This document shows, piece after piece, positions 1 to 9,755 of a DNA stretch of 13,818 nt (position 1 is the stretch's first letter; each line of letters opens with the position of its first letter). The position numbers and the translations under genes were made by a program. The notes under the pieces were generated by a model. That model made no database searches. It had not been told where the DNA came from and saw only the letters and a program-made list of their open reading frames with translations. The stretch is from Goniomonas avonlea (Eukaryota; Cryptophyceae; Goniomonadida; Goniomonadaceae): the NCBI GenBank assembly GCA_003573635.1, contig QUTJ01031634.1, forward strand, positions 1 to 13,818, given 5' to 3'.

Positions 1-3000
1 TGAAACCGCTCAAGCACAAACAACGTACCCTGATGAAAAAATGCCAGAGGTTCATAATAGCGAGGCGCTCGTCCCAGCGAGCAACCTCGAGCAGCATCCG
101 ACGGCCCAAGAGAGCGAGCTCCTCCCTGGCCTCCGCAACGGCGGCACCCTTGAGCGCGGCCAGCGCGGGCACGGCGTCCTCAACCTCGTCCCGCAACTGC
201 TTGAGCCGCGCGCGAGAGTCCAAGAACATCGCCCGCAGGTTGAGGTGGTACATCAGTTTCTCAAAGGTGACTTGGCCCTTGCGGCGGCGGCCTTCAAAGT
301 CGCAGTTTTCACCACCGTCCTCACCTCGAATAAGAACCTGCAGAGGCGTGAGCACTCGGGAGTCTTATTCTGGCGAGTTAAACAAACAAACACGGGGAGA
401 GTGAACACACAGCGTACCTCACACGTCTTGCGAATTGACCGAGTGACCTCGGCTGTGTCGGCACCACCGGGCGGGTCGAAGAGAGCAGCGACCACGCGGT
501 TGGCGAACTCTGTGGGGTTGGGCAGGTCTGGGGGCTCGATCTCATCTCGCGACGAGCCAGGCTTGCCGCCGTCGTAAAAGATCACCTCAAAGAGATCCGA
601 CCGCGGGCGCCTGCCGAAATAGGTCTCGTCGTCATCGGGAGTGTAGCACCCAAGATATTCCTCGGGCCGCTCGCCCATGAGATCCATGGCGTCGCGGGCA
701 AAGGCCTTGAGCGCCCGGCGCACGGGCAGTGTGGGGTGCGACGTCAAGAGGTGGTGCCCAAACGACGACGGCAGCCGGTCCTCCCTCGACCACGGAAGCA
801 TGCGCTCACCGGTAGGAAGTGGCGGCGGCGACATTGACGGCAACGGCGGCGGGGTGTCCGGCGGGGCAGGCGAGTCTGTGGCCGTCCCTGCGATAGCGTG
901 TCAGCTCGCGGCCTCGGGTGGATGGCGTGCGGTCTCGAGTTAAGAGGTGTGAGTTGAATTGGCGCGGCAACGACACATGTGCGCGAGGGTTGCGATAGCA
1001 TGTCAGTCCGTCCGCTCGTGATCCCACAACGCCCAACTGGAGGCCAAACACCAGACGAGTTGTACCTGTGTTGACGCCAGCCCCGGCCCCGGAGGTTGCC
1101 GTGGTGGCAGCGGCGGCTGTGGTTGCGGCTGAATTGAGGGTGGTCGTACTGCGGGGGGTTTGGGTCGCAGCGCCCGAGGTTCCACTGTGAGTGGCGGTGG
1201 CCACCGTCGACGCAGTCCATTCCTTGGCATTCTTCTGCAGTGCCGCGGGTCAAAACACTGCGGTGGCGGGAGGCAGACTTGTACCTGAGCTTCAGACTCG
1301 AGAGCTAACTGGAGCGCGAGAGAGGACAGTTGCCCCTCCCGCTCTCGTGGAGTCCCCTCCTCACTCTTGCCGTCGAACGACTCCAGCGACACAAACTCAG
1401 CCGCGTCGGAGGTGTTGGAGCCCCTGTCGTCTTCCCACTCAGGCTTGCCAGCAGTGGCCCCTGTCGCGGTCGGCTCGGTGCCAGGCTCTGAGTTCATGGC
1501 GGGAAGAGGCGACACTGACGAGGGCGACGAGGTGCCCGACACGAAGGACGACGACGATGACGAAGAGACGTCGCCGAGCCAGTCTGTGAAGAACAACGGA
1601 CGATGAGTGCACGTATCACCAAATTGAACACTGGACAATCGTGCCAACAATATCACCATATCGCCTGAGCATTCAAAAACGAGCGTGATGTGATCTACAG
1701 GGCTTTCGAAAGGACGCACCGCGGTCAAGAGTGGTGTCTCTGAACCACTCCGGGACTGCGGCAGCCACAGCTCCCCACACCGCAACCTCCGCCTGCCACA
1801 GGATATCGTACACCTCGTCTTCCTCAAGCTGTCCAAAGGCCAGAAGAGTCCGCTCAAACTGCTCGCAAGAGAGTGAGCGGCGAGGGGTGTGCGCACGGCA
1901 GCGACAACCACAACCAGGGCGCCCCGAGTGGCAAGTGAACTCTCATATCAATTATATCGAATTAGGGGAAACGAGGACACGCTCCCTGTGGAGTTGCTGT
2001 CCGAGGTGGCATGAGTTCTCACTCGGGCATCGATGCCCACCCATTAGTGCCTCTGTCACCACACAGATGGACGTGAGGAGACGCACTCCGCCCGCCTTCT
2101 CTGGCGACAAAAGCAGTGCCTCAGGCCTCCAAGGCGATCCTCGATTCCCTGGATTCTGTTGCAACAATGAAGAGGAAACGCACCGAAGGTTTACCGCCCA
2201 ATTCGACGTTGAGCTGAACCTTAAGGAGCTCGTTCTCCAGTGCTGGTTCGCCAGACAAATCCACCGTCTCGCACCACTTGTACAGGGACATGGCAGCAGA
2301 CTCCAGGTACGCGTTGACGGTGTCATCGAATTTGTAGTACGCCTAACACACAGTGAGCGGTGCGCACGTCGGAGATGGCAACACAGTCAAACAACACGAT
2401 CGCGAGAGGTGGGACTCTGGACGCACCTGCATGCCTGTGACGCCACGCTCAAGCGCCATTTGCCGCAGCGCCTCCACGGCGCCCACTGGGTCAGGCTGCT
2501 CTGAGTCGCCGTCGTCCTTGGCGTCGTCATCCTCTTCCCCGTTCTGCCGCTGTTTTTGAGACGCCGAGCTTGGTGTATGATGAAGCGCACGCGCGCGCGC
2601 GCGAGTGTGTGTGCGTGTACGCGCGCGGATTGGGATTGTTCTTGGTCCTGCTGGTGCCAGTGTGGTGGTGCTTGCACTCAAGTTGTCAACTGTTGTTGAG
2701 CTGTTGACTGATGCAGCAGTGTTGATATTGAGTGTGTGTTGCTACGAGAGAAGGGAGTCACAGAAGACCCACCAGTGTGGCAGACACGACATGACTTCTC
2801 CATCCGTGGAGCTTAATGAGATGGGATTGGAACCGGTCATCACTTGGGAGTCCCGCCCGGCAGCAAGGACACACGTATCCCTCCATGCTGGACGAACATG
2901 TCAGCGAGGTGGGGACAAATTCAGATACAGGGGCGGGAAGGGCACACGCATGAATTCCACGGCGAGACAAGGCAAGAGGGACGCACACAAGCCCTGCGCG

Positions 3001-4476
3001 GAGTTGGGCCAAGGCGTGTCGAAGCGCAACAGGTAGTTTGGCGTTGTTACAGAGCTTGGGCAATTGCTCCATGATGTCACTGAGGGCCACCTGTAGCGAG
3101 AGCATCGGCTGGTGTCGTTGCCAGCAACAGAAAAAAAAAGAAGGCTTTTGTAAAACCCGCAAGGCGACAGAGTTGAACAACAAAACACCTGTGTCAAGGG
3201 TGCGCGCTCCGCAGGATTCATGCTAATCAGTGTCTGTTTGACTGCACGCTGCGCGTCCTCAAGACGGCGCCTGTTCTCGCCACCGCCCTTGACCTTGTCT
3301 TTCAGCAAGGCACGCCGGCGAAGCGGCTCCTTTGTGGAAGCCGCGGCGGCGTGGCGGTGTTCAGTGGAGACAACGGGGACTTGGGCACCGTTGGTCTTGG
3401 GGGGTGGAGCTTTGAGCAATTGCTCCATGACCTTGGCTTCCGTTTTCTGCATTGGCAGTGAGTTGTGCATTAAACAGGAGCGCCTGTTGTGGAAGGTTCG
3501 CAAAAGACAGCGTTGCCTTACCGCAGTTGATCGCTTTCCCCCCAGAGTGGTGCCTCCTGCCTGAGCGACAGCTTTGCCTAGTTCGGAACCAGCCCTACGG
3601 CGTTCCACTTCCTTGGCAACCATTTTTGCCTTGGCATTCTTGAGCATCACCTGCATTCGGTCCCACGCCTCTGTGATTTCCAGCTTTTCCTGGCACAACT
3701 GTGTAACCCGATCGATCTGCTGCTCTCGGCCCTCAGCGCAAGTCATAGATTGCCCGTCAGTCGCGGACAGGGACTCAGACATCGACTTCATAATGCGAGA
3801 CGCAGCCCATCCTCGCCACATGCGCAATCCGTCCCGCATGAAGGCGAGCTCCTTGGGCAGCTGGAGCTCGTTACCCAGGCCGAATGGTGTCAACATCTCA
3901 TGGTCACACTCGCTGCCCTCCGGGGTCTCAAGGCCAAGGGTGGCCTCATCTCGAGTGCGCTCGTCATCATTCAAGCGGCACAGCATGCGACACACAACAG
4001 CGCGCGCAAAGACCCAGGTGGGGTGTTTGTCAGCTATTGCCCTGGCTGCTTGGAGTGCAGCCTTGTTTTGGGCCTGCGCTTTCGACTGGATTCGTTTCAC
4101 CGAGTGCTGAAGAAGCTTGGTGGCCTCAACATGGGAATTCCATGCAAGAGCCAGTTCAAACTCCGACTTGTACTCAGGCCACTGCAGATAACAAACCTAA
4201 ATAAGACACCCAACGAAATGAGCTCAAGCGAGGAATGCCTACCTTCTTGAGACCCGTCAACAGCGCGCGCTCAGACTTGTCGCAGCTGGATGTCGCATCG
4301 TCAGGGCGGCAAAATTTCATCGCCTCCTTGAGAGCCCGCTTGGCCTCGGCTCGGCGCCTGGGATCAACCACAGTGGCCGACTTACTATCGGTGGCACCAG
4401 ACTTGTGATCATCACCATCGGCCCCATCTCGGCGATCCTGCTCGGCAGGCTTCTTCTTTGTTTTCTTCTTCCCCAT
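1..4476 (-). CDS. DUF627/DUF629 zinc-finger protein related to ubiquitin C-terminal hydrolases (3' end beyond window)
   Basis: Spliced minus-strand gene, about 1026 residues in the window. Proposed exons: 4476-4243, 4181-3522, 3446-3189, 3108-2987, 2887-2773, about 2568-2427, 2342-2184, 1858-1720, 1583-1285, 1234-1066, 887-418, 337-29; donor at 28 leads off the edge. All junctions agree in phase except 2773/2568, which is unresolved, and exons could be missing between 2184 and 1858. The start is MGKKKTKKKP, a Lys-rich N-terminus. Residues about 80-300 form an Ala-rich helical, TPR-like region (KHPTWVFARAVVCRML, then MLTPFGLGNELQLPKEL) that resembles DUF627. Residues 431-452 give C-X2-C-X12-H-X4-H (YVCPCCRAG, SHLIKLH), the DUF629 zinc finger. 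Later exons hold acidic, Ser-rich and Thr/Ala/Pro linkers, then a helical segment. In plants this architecture ends in a USP-type peptidase domain; none is visible here, so catalytic activity cannot be judged. Family assignment is from remembered similarity and is moderately secure. Confidence 0.62.
2583..2632. repeat. CG/GT microsatellite in an intron of the DUF627/629 gene
   Basis: Alternating purine-pyrimidine tract: a CGCGCG run at about 2588-2602 followed by GTGTGTGTGCGTGTACGCGCGCG. It lies in the intron between exons ending at 2773 and starting near 2568. Such tracts can adopt Z-DNA. Confidence 0.75.
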
Positions 4477-4655
4477 GTCGCTGCCCCCTGTTCGCCAACC
4501 AGGAGACGCAGCTCCAAAAGCAAGATGGCACAGAAGGCGCTCCCTTGAAGCACTCCCCCTGAGCTGTCAATTGACGTCTTTGACCACCACGCGGCAAATG
4601 ACAGCTTTCGATTTTTGTTCACGAAAATACGCGAACCAAAAACTTGAAAAAATAA
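4477..4655. promoter_or_regulatory. Bidirectional promoter between DUF627/629 gene and pfkB kinase
   Basis: This 179-bp spacer separates two divergent start codons, so it must contain both promoters and both 5' leaders. It carries AGCTGTCA at 4562-4569 and its reverse complement TGACAGCT at 4599-4606, with a CRE-like TGACGTC at 4572-4578 between them. The leader before the kinase start is A-rich. No TATA box is evident. Function as a shared promoter is inferred from layout. Confidence 0.5.
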
Positions 4656-5741
4656 ATGGCCGAATTGGCCAAGCTCAGCGTTTCGGTGGTTGGCGACGCG
4701 TACGTGGACGTCCACACAATTATAACTGGCAAGCCTCCTGCATTTGGACAGGACACTTTGGCATCATCTATCGACTTCTTGATCGGTGGTGGAGCCTCGA
4801 ACACTGCGAGGCAGCTGAATGGCTTGCTACGGTCATCCTCGATCGCCGAACATTGCGAGGTTCGGTTGCATAGCGCCGTCGGAGATGACATGTGGGGCGA
4901 CGTATTCTTGAAATCTGTACGAGATGAGGCCTTGGTTGACGCAGAGAAGACAGTGGTCCGAATGAAAGGCGTGCAGACCTCGGTGTGCGTGGTGCTTTCT
5001 GATGGTGGGAGCAACGTGGGTTACGTGAGCGCTGCAACATCAAGCTCGTCCGTTTTTGGTATGGGCGATATTAAGACTGATTCTATTTTGGAGACGGGTG
5101 GCATGCTTCACATTGGGGGCTTGTTCAATCTGCGTGGGGTTGACCGATCTGGTCTGTTGGATTTTGCAACACAGTGCCGAGAGCGACAACTGCTTCTTTC
5201 TCTAGACTGTCAAACAGATTCCACAGACGCATGGGGTCGAGATAGCAATGTTTTGATGGATATAATCAGGGCATGCCACTTCGTTTTTCCCAACGAACGA
5301 GAGGCGTGTGGTCTAGCCGGAATCGCCTTTGAGGAAGCGACGGATTGCGTCGGACTGGCTCTCGACGCTCTCACCGCGGAGGCACCAGACACACTGATCT
5401 GCATCACTGCTGGATCACGCGGTGCCTTCTGTGGGAGGGGACAGTCTCGCTGGCACTGCCCAATTGTCGAGTCAGCGATCCCCGTTGTTGATTCGTGTGG
5501 AGCAGGTGACAGTTTCAATGCGGGCTTCCTGTTTGTCGTGGCGCAAGAATTTTTTCAATCGAAGACCGAGGCACTGTTGATTGGGACATGGTGGCGGTCC
5601 CTTGCTGACAAGGACAGGAGTGCTGTTGTTGAGAAAGCAGCCAAGTACGGCCACCAGGTGGCAGCGGTCGTTGTGCGTCGGGTTGGTGCGTGCAAGACTC
5701 CTGTCTCCGTTGAGGATGTCCAGCGCATGCAAGATTCCTGA
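4656..5741 (+). CDS. pfkB/ribokinase-family carbohydrate or nucleoside kinase, intronless
   Basis: Predicted ATP-dependent kinase of 361 residues that would phosphorylate a sugar or nucleoside hydroxyl; the substrate cannot be told from sequence. The fold markers are in order: N-terminal strand with VVGDAYVDVH (11-20), the substrate-site glycines in FLIGGGASNTARQL (41-54), SAVGDD (73-78), the VFPNERE segment (210-216) where the family has its N-x-x-E motif, and the C-terminal signature VVDSCGAGDSFNAGF (277-291), giving the anion hole GAG and catalytic base D285. The usual DT before GAGD is DSC here. An insertion-like stretch at about 298-326 precedes the final helix. The start is the first ATG of the frame, after an A-rich leader. 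It is the only gene in the window without an intron. AATAAA follows at 5780. Family is near certain; ribokinase, fructokinase, adenosine kinase or pseudouridine kinase roles all remain possible. Confidence 0.93.
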   Translation: MAELAKLSVSVVGDAYVDVHTIITGKPPAFGQDTLASSIDFLIGGGASNTARQLNGLLRSSSIAEHCEVRLHSAVGDDMWGDVFLKSVRDEALVDAEKTVVRMKGVQTSVCVVLSDGGSNVGYVSAATSSSSVFGMGDIKTDSILETGGMLHIGGLFNLRGVDRSGLLDFATQCRERQLLLSLDCQTDSTDAWGRDSNVLMDIIRACHFVFPNEREACGLAGIAFEEATDCVGLALDALTAEAPDTLICITAGSRGAFCGRGQSRWHCPIVESAIPVVDSCGAGDSFNAGFLFVVAQEFFQSKTEALLIGTWWRSLADKDRSAVVEKAAKYGHQVAAVVVRRVGACKTPVSVEDVQRMQDS

Positions 5742-5779
5742 CAATTGTCGAAGTGTGCTCGATTTCTTAGTGCATGATG

Positions 5780-5785
5780 AATAAA
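5780..5785 (+). terminator. Polyadenylation signal of the pfkB kinase gene
   Basis: AATAAA begins 39 nt after the stop codon of the kinase. Position and sequence fit a canonical eukaryotic poly(A) signal. Confidence 0.65.
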
Positions 5786-6018
5786 ATGACTTTCCTCGTA
5801 TGAGTGTTGCCAGTATCTCCGAACAATTTGCATCACGATGTGTTGTCTTGGTCCTCTTCACCCCCCCCACCTGCCTCACTTGCAAGTAATGAGCACCATT
5901 CGTATGACAGCTGAGTGTGACACAGCGTGGCATCCACGGCAGTCCAATCAGGCTGTTCAGTTAGGTGTTCAATAGTGTTCGAAATTCAGCACACGCATAG
6001 TAGCTCATAGTCACACTT
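5786..6018. other. Convergent intergenic spacer
   Basis: About 230 bp lie between the 3' ends of the kinase and the DGAT2 gene. I see a short C run (5861-5869) and a TGACAGCT motif at 5904-5911, but no gene and no clear AATAAA for the minus-strand gene. Confidence 0.5.
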
Positions 6019-7539
6019 TCAAAAGATGCGCAAGGGTGCGGTGCCAGGCGACGCATGAGCGTCTCGGTTATCGTCGTGGAGCTTCTTTAGCGCGTCCATA
6101 TACTGCGCGTGCAGGCGGTCGACAGTCTCTGGGTCAGGCTTGTCGCCCAAGTTAGGGCACTGGATTGGAGCACCGACCACGACATTGACAGGACGACGGC
6201 GGGGGAGCACGCCAAAGGAATAGTTGAACACCCCACGCCCGTTAAATAGTGGCAGGGCGAAGCTCAGTGCTTGCCGCATGCGATCTTGGATTGCCCGCGT
6301 GCGAGTGCCGCGGTCGTTGGCCACCTGGCGGTGTGTTACGAAATCACCATGGCCATGCAACGCGAGGCACCGCCTGCACAAGTCAGCAACAGTTCGAGGC
6401 GTGAGATGCAATCCTCCCATCACACGTGTTGTCAAAGTATGATTCGTTCGGGCTCCGGTCTCACGTCATCCTCGAGGCACCTCACGTCGTCCACATACAA
6501 AACAGAGGAACCCCTACCAAGGCCAGGCACCGCACACCATCCTCACACAGAGCGAGGCACCTCACGTCGTCCTCAAACACAGCAGAGGTGGGCTCACCTG
6601 CTCGAACAAATCGTTTTCTCCGAAACCAATGACAGGGACGAGACAGGCCCCACTCATGCACGCAATGCGGACGAACCCTTTACGCTGCTTAAGAGTCAGA
6701 TCCAACTTCCCAGGGTGTGCGTCCAGGCTCTCCGCAGCACCACCTGATTCTTGGTTAGGAAAACAGCCAGAGCGGACTGTGTCGACGCCACGCACCGATG
6801 ACCAGACAAATTGAGCTCTTTGCTCGTAGAAAGACAAGACACGTGCGCTGGTTGCACGGAGCGAGGCCGTTGGCCATGAACCACTCCCTGATGAAGGGAA
6901 CCCAGAACAGAGGCTTCAGCGTGAGAAGATGTACGTCCACACCTGCCACTGGTTGGTCCGAAGCACCAGGGGAAAACGCAAGAAAAATACCAGGAAACAC
7001 TTTGTCAAAATCCAGAGCATTACAGCCAAAAGCGGCCCCTGCTCCTATTGCGGTGATACCGTGCGGATGATAGGCGAAAACGTAGTTTTTCGCCGGGTCC
7101 AGCTCGGCCGTTTTGACAAGCTGGAGGCTTTAGCGAGCCAGCCGAACAGTGAAAAAATGGTACCTTGATAGGAAAGTATTTGGTTGATAGTTTCCAAACA
7201 TTGAGGTTGTAAAACCATTGACGGAACCTCCAGTTTCCCCAGCCACCTCGTGCAGGTGCGGGATCGATGAAGATCCAACCAAGATACAGGACGAGAGCGC
7301 TCCGAATCCATAGTCCACCGAAACAGAGAAGAAGAAAAAACAACGCGGTCGAGGCAGCCATTTGAATCGGCGGGAAGGTGAGGATTATGGCAGCTGTCTG
7401 CAGTCGCCTTTGAAACTGTTCGTCTTGATGTCAGTGGAACGAACTTCAATTGAGCCAACGCTGGGCGCACTGGAACATTAACTGGTGCGAACTCAATCTT
7501 GCGGCTTTTCTTCGCCTGGGAGGCTTGAGCTGTTGTCAT
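6019..7539 (-). CDS. DGAT2: Diacylglycerol/monoacylglycerol O-acyltransferase, DGAT2 family
   Basis: ER-membrane acyltransferase that would transfer an acyl group from acyl-CoA to diacylglycerol, the last step of triacylglycerol synthesis. Six exons: 7539-7471, 7415-7164, 7120-6991, 6942-6796, 6743-6598, 6324-6019; every junction keeps phase and the product is 349 residues, normal for the family. Family marks in order: EFAPVNVP and FQRRLQT near the N-terminus, a hydrophobic membrane segment at about 36-63, YFPIK (62-66 in exon 2), the catalytic YHPHG at 124-128, FPG at 149-151, the IGGAAES block near 199-205, [16 protein letters not shown] (240-248), FNGRGVF (275-281) and VVVGAPI near the end. 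Introns are 55, 43, 48, 52 and 273 nt. The ATG at 7361 gives an alternative start but loses the conserved RRLQT segment, so 7539 is preferred. MGAT or wax-synthase substrate use cannot be excluded. Confidence 0.95.
6325..6597 (-). repeat. Degenerate minisatellite within last DGAT2 intron
   Basis: The 273-nt last intron is several times longer than its siblings. A 20-base block beginning CGAGGCACCTCACGTCGTCC occurs at 6473-6492 and 6553-6572, and the match extends over about 36 bases with few mismatches, each copy ending ACAG(A/C)AGAGG-like. Diverged copies appear between them (GGCACCGCACACCATCC near 6525) and before them (CTCACGTCATCCTCG near 6460). This looks like intron growth by tandem duplication. 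Confidence 0.6.
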
Positions 7540-7701
7540 AGTTCCGCGTTGAGGAACAGCGACGATGGCACGTTTCCGAGAATCCGATTCTGACCGCCGA
7601 GTCTCCGATCCTGCATGTTACCGAGTCCGCTAGAGGACATACTGTAGTGTAGAGTAGTCAGCTAACTTGAGCTGTCAAAAGGTCAAAGGAAAGACGGCAA
7701 A
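7540..7701. promoter_or_regulatory. Bidirectional promoter between DGAT2 and COMMD5
   Basis: A 162-bp spacer between divergent starts. It contains TGAGCTGTCAA at 7668-7678, an exact 11-base match to 4560-4570 in the other divergent promoter. No TATA box is obvious. Shared-promoter function is inferred from layout. Confidence 0.5.
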
Positions 7702-8460
7702 ATGTCTTCGCGAATCGCTCGGCGAGAGTCCACCGGACAAGCGTTTGGAGCTGGGTCCCCTGCAAGAGCTGGCAAGGACGGGTTTGTGGCAGAATCGTTT
7801 TTGGGTTCTGCAATTCCCGAGGTGAAGCGCATTGTACCACTGCTTGATGGCCTCGAAGCCAAGTCGTTCCGTCGCACCCTGCACCTCGCATTCAACTACC
7901 TGAAAGGTGAAGATGTAACCGAGGAGCAGTTTGCAGCTGCTGGCCCTGTTTTGGAAGACATCCAAACGCTTTTTACTGGGCTCTTCCTCATTTTGCGGGC
8001 TGCACTGCGCGCACGGACCCCTGAGGACACAGTCCAAGCCGACCTGACCGCTCTCAAAATTCCTACGCAGTGTATTCAGGATATCGCGGCATTGCTGCGC
8101 TCAAGGTGTGTCCTGTGAAACAAATGCACTGATCCATGCTGACTGGCGTCCAGTCGTGATCTCCTTCAAGACACATCTGAGAAGAATAAGCTGGGATTTC
8201 CCAAGCTGAAGAACCTTCGGTGGCGAGTGGATGTGACCATTTCGACAACCTCATCACTTCGAGTGATGAAGCCGTACATCTTGATGCAGATGACCCTCAG
8301 TGATGGATCGATCCGCTCTTTCGAGTGCCCAGTTGACAAGTTCAACGATTTGCGATTTCACGTAGCGAAGATGCTGCGCGAAATGCAGGACATTGAGCGT
8401 AATCCTCTGTACAAGGTTGTTGAGCAAGAGCGCCGTCGTGGAGCTGCAGCTCGCACTTAA
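7702..8460 (+). CDS. COMMD5: COMM domain-containing protein 5-like
   Basis: Subunit of the COMMD/CCDC22/CCDC93 (Commander/CCC) assembly, which works with WASH and retriever in endosomal recycling and has been tied to NF-kB and cullin control in animals. Two exons, 7702-8105 and 8154-8460, joined across a 48-nt GT-AG intron in phase 2, give 236 residues, close to the human protein's size. Residues about 40-134 form the helical HN region (FRRTLHLAFNYLKGEDV). The COMM domain runs from about 153: LKNLRWRVDVTIST, then ILMQMTLSDGSIRSFE and FNDLRFHVAKMLREMQDIE, with the hallmark Trp158 and basic/acidic pattern. A basic tail follows. Assignment to paralogue 5 rests on the WRVDVTIST and LSDGS blocks and is likely but not proven. 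The head-to-head neighbour is DGAT2. Confidence 0.9.
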
Positions 8461-8463
8461 ATC

Positions 8464-8469
8464 AATAAA
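8464..8469 (+). terminator. Polyadenylation signal of COMMD5 gene
   Basis: AATAAA begins only four bases after the TAA stop, implying a very short 3' UTR. Confidence 0.65.
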
Positions 8470-8695
8470 ACAACGACCAGGTAGCGCAGCCCGCGACTCG
8501 ACGACAGTATTTGACCGAATTGTCAATTTATTGTCAAGTTTGCAGGCTTATCTACCTATCAGCCTCTTCATGATTACTCTGTCTTTCAGCTTGAAATGCG
8601 TGATCTACAATATGCCGGTTGTCTCGGCCTAGGTGGCAAAGAGTCCAAACCTTAAGACGTCTGGCTGCTATCACAACGGGAAACGTTGTCGAAGG
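8470..8695. other. Convergent intergenic spacer
   Basis: About 225 bp between the COMMD5 3' end and the stop of the minus-strand membrane-protein gene. TTTATT at 8527-8532 is AATAAA on the minus strand and could be that gene's poly(A) signal, 164 nt after its stop. Nothing else is recognisable. Confidence 0.45.
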
Positions 8696-9623
8696 TCAAC
8701 CTATGAATTTCTCTCGGAGGCGCTTGCAGTAAGATTGTGCTCGAAGTTTTTCGATGCGACAATTCCACCGCAATGTTGATCGGAGCGATTGGAGATCGGG
8801 GCTTGCAGCACTGTTGAGTGGTGTCAGCCGATACACTGACAGGGGTCACGCACATTGCCAGGCCCAAAAACGGCAAAGTAAACGTGGCCGCATCCAATGC
8901 ATCCACCCAGATAATTCCACTAGATCCAGTTTGGCGCAATTGCACTGTCCGCGTGTGAGTTTCTGTCAGAGGCGAAGGCGGAACTCACGGAGGGTGAGTC
9001 CAACACTCAAAACGGCTGCATGGGCAAAACTGTCCCGAGGCGCTGACTGACTCAACACCCAACCTCCCACTAGCCCACCACAAAGTTGGGGCAAAGTGCG
9101 ATGGCATAGCAGCGCAATTGGGGCGCTCACAGATGCACCAATATTGGGGTTTAGCTGTGGAGACGTGGGCGTTCAGAATGTCAAAAGAAAAGAAAAAACC
9201 TGGTGTAACACTGAATCGTATAAAGTCATGGTTGCTGTTGTTCCAAGCCAACCGCCAGCGCAAGCAGCAAAGCTCTGTGATAATGTGTCAGATGCTTTGC
9301 AATAATCGACGACTTCACCTTGCTTGCTTGCATTCTCAAGATTGGTTCCTGAGGTGCTTTATTGACTCCACTATCTGACGGTTCCTGTGAGGTGTTACTT
9401 CGCTGCGGTACCGACCACGCTCTTGTACCTTCTTGGGTGCGGGCTCAGCCACGACTATGCGAGTTTGGAGATTGGACAGCACACCAGCTGTGCCCGCAGC
9501 AAGGACGACAGCAGCAGGAACTGACATGCATGAGGCAGCCCGAGCATTACTCCTCACAGCACCAGAAATGCTATTCATGGCTGTTCGCCAGGCTCGAAAG
9601 CCACGGTCCACCGTGACCGCCAT
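8696..9623 (-). CDS. Unrecognised small hydrophobic, probably membrane protein
   Basis: I do not recognise this gene. The 3' exon chain is well supported by phase: 9318-9200, 9154-8989, 8944-8854, 8810-8696, with introns of 45, 44 and 43 nt, one using the GTGCGT donor common in this window. It reads VVDYCKASDTLSQSFAACAG, then GGWLGTTATM, LNPNIGASVSAPIALL, LPQLCGGLVGGWVL, HAAVLSVGLTL, GSSGIIWVDALDA, TFTLPFLGLAIAASPD and a basic tail ending KRLREKFIG. Gly/Ala-rich hydrophobic stretches suggest two to four membrane segments. The first exon probably starts at 9623 (MAVTVDRGFRAWRTAM), with Arg and no acidic residues beyond one Asp, then a hydrophobic stretch; this could be a mitochondrial targeting sequence. 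Its donor is unresolved (phase 1 needed; near 9400 or 9480). The gene is head-to-head with the universal stress protein. Existence is likely; function unknown. Confidence 0.55.
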
Positions 9624-9755
9624 TTTTTCGTGGTGATATCCAAGTTTCTCCGCACGGTGAAGGCCGGAAAAACCTGAAGCAAGATGAGTTGCGCCCTAAC
9701 GGCGTCCTCAGATTTTATATGCAAAGACAGGCCCCAGATCGCAACCCCAAAAACA
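9624..9755. promoter_or_regulatory. Bidirectional promoter between hypothetical membrane protein and universal stress protein
   Basis: The 132-bp spacer lies between divergent starts. TTTTATATG at 9714-9722 is TATA-like, 34-42 nt before the chosen ATG at 9756. If translation instead began at the in-frame ATG at 9684 this element would be coding, which is one reason the downstream start is preferred. The AGCTGTCA motif of the other two divergent promoters is absent. Confidence 0.4.

Noticed and set aside
1731-2504. 257-residue open frame on the plus strand
   Set aside because: It is antisense to exons of the DUF627/629 gene, has biased Arg/Ser/His composition, and the minus-strand exons explain the region with consistent phases.
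2583-2742. Coding exon reading Arg/Thr/His-rich sequence through the CG/GT microsatellite
   Set aside because: It would require a 31-nt intron at 2742-2772 and a peptide made from simple repeats; an intron spanning the microsatellite is more plausible, though the junction is unresolved.
7020-7361. DGAT2 start at the ATG at 7361
   Set aside because: The conserved FQRRLQT segment lies just upstream in the same frame and joins, through a 55-nt intron, an exon with the family motif EFAPVNVP starting at 7539.
8696-9318. Oxa1/YidC/Cox18 insertase or aquaporin identity for the hypothetical membrane protein
   Set aside because: GSSGIIWVDALDA-FTLPFLG loosely resembles the Oxa1 W-x-DL...LP segment and LNPN recalls an NPA-type loop, but the last two Oxa1 membrane segments and a second NPA are missing. 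Not strong enough to name.
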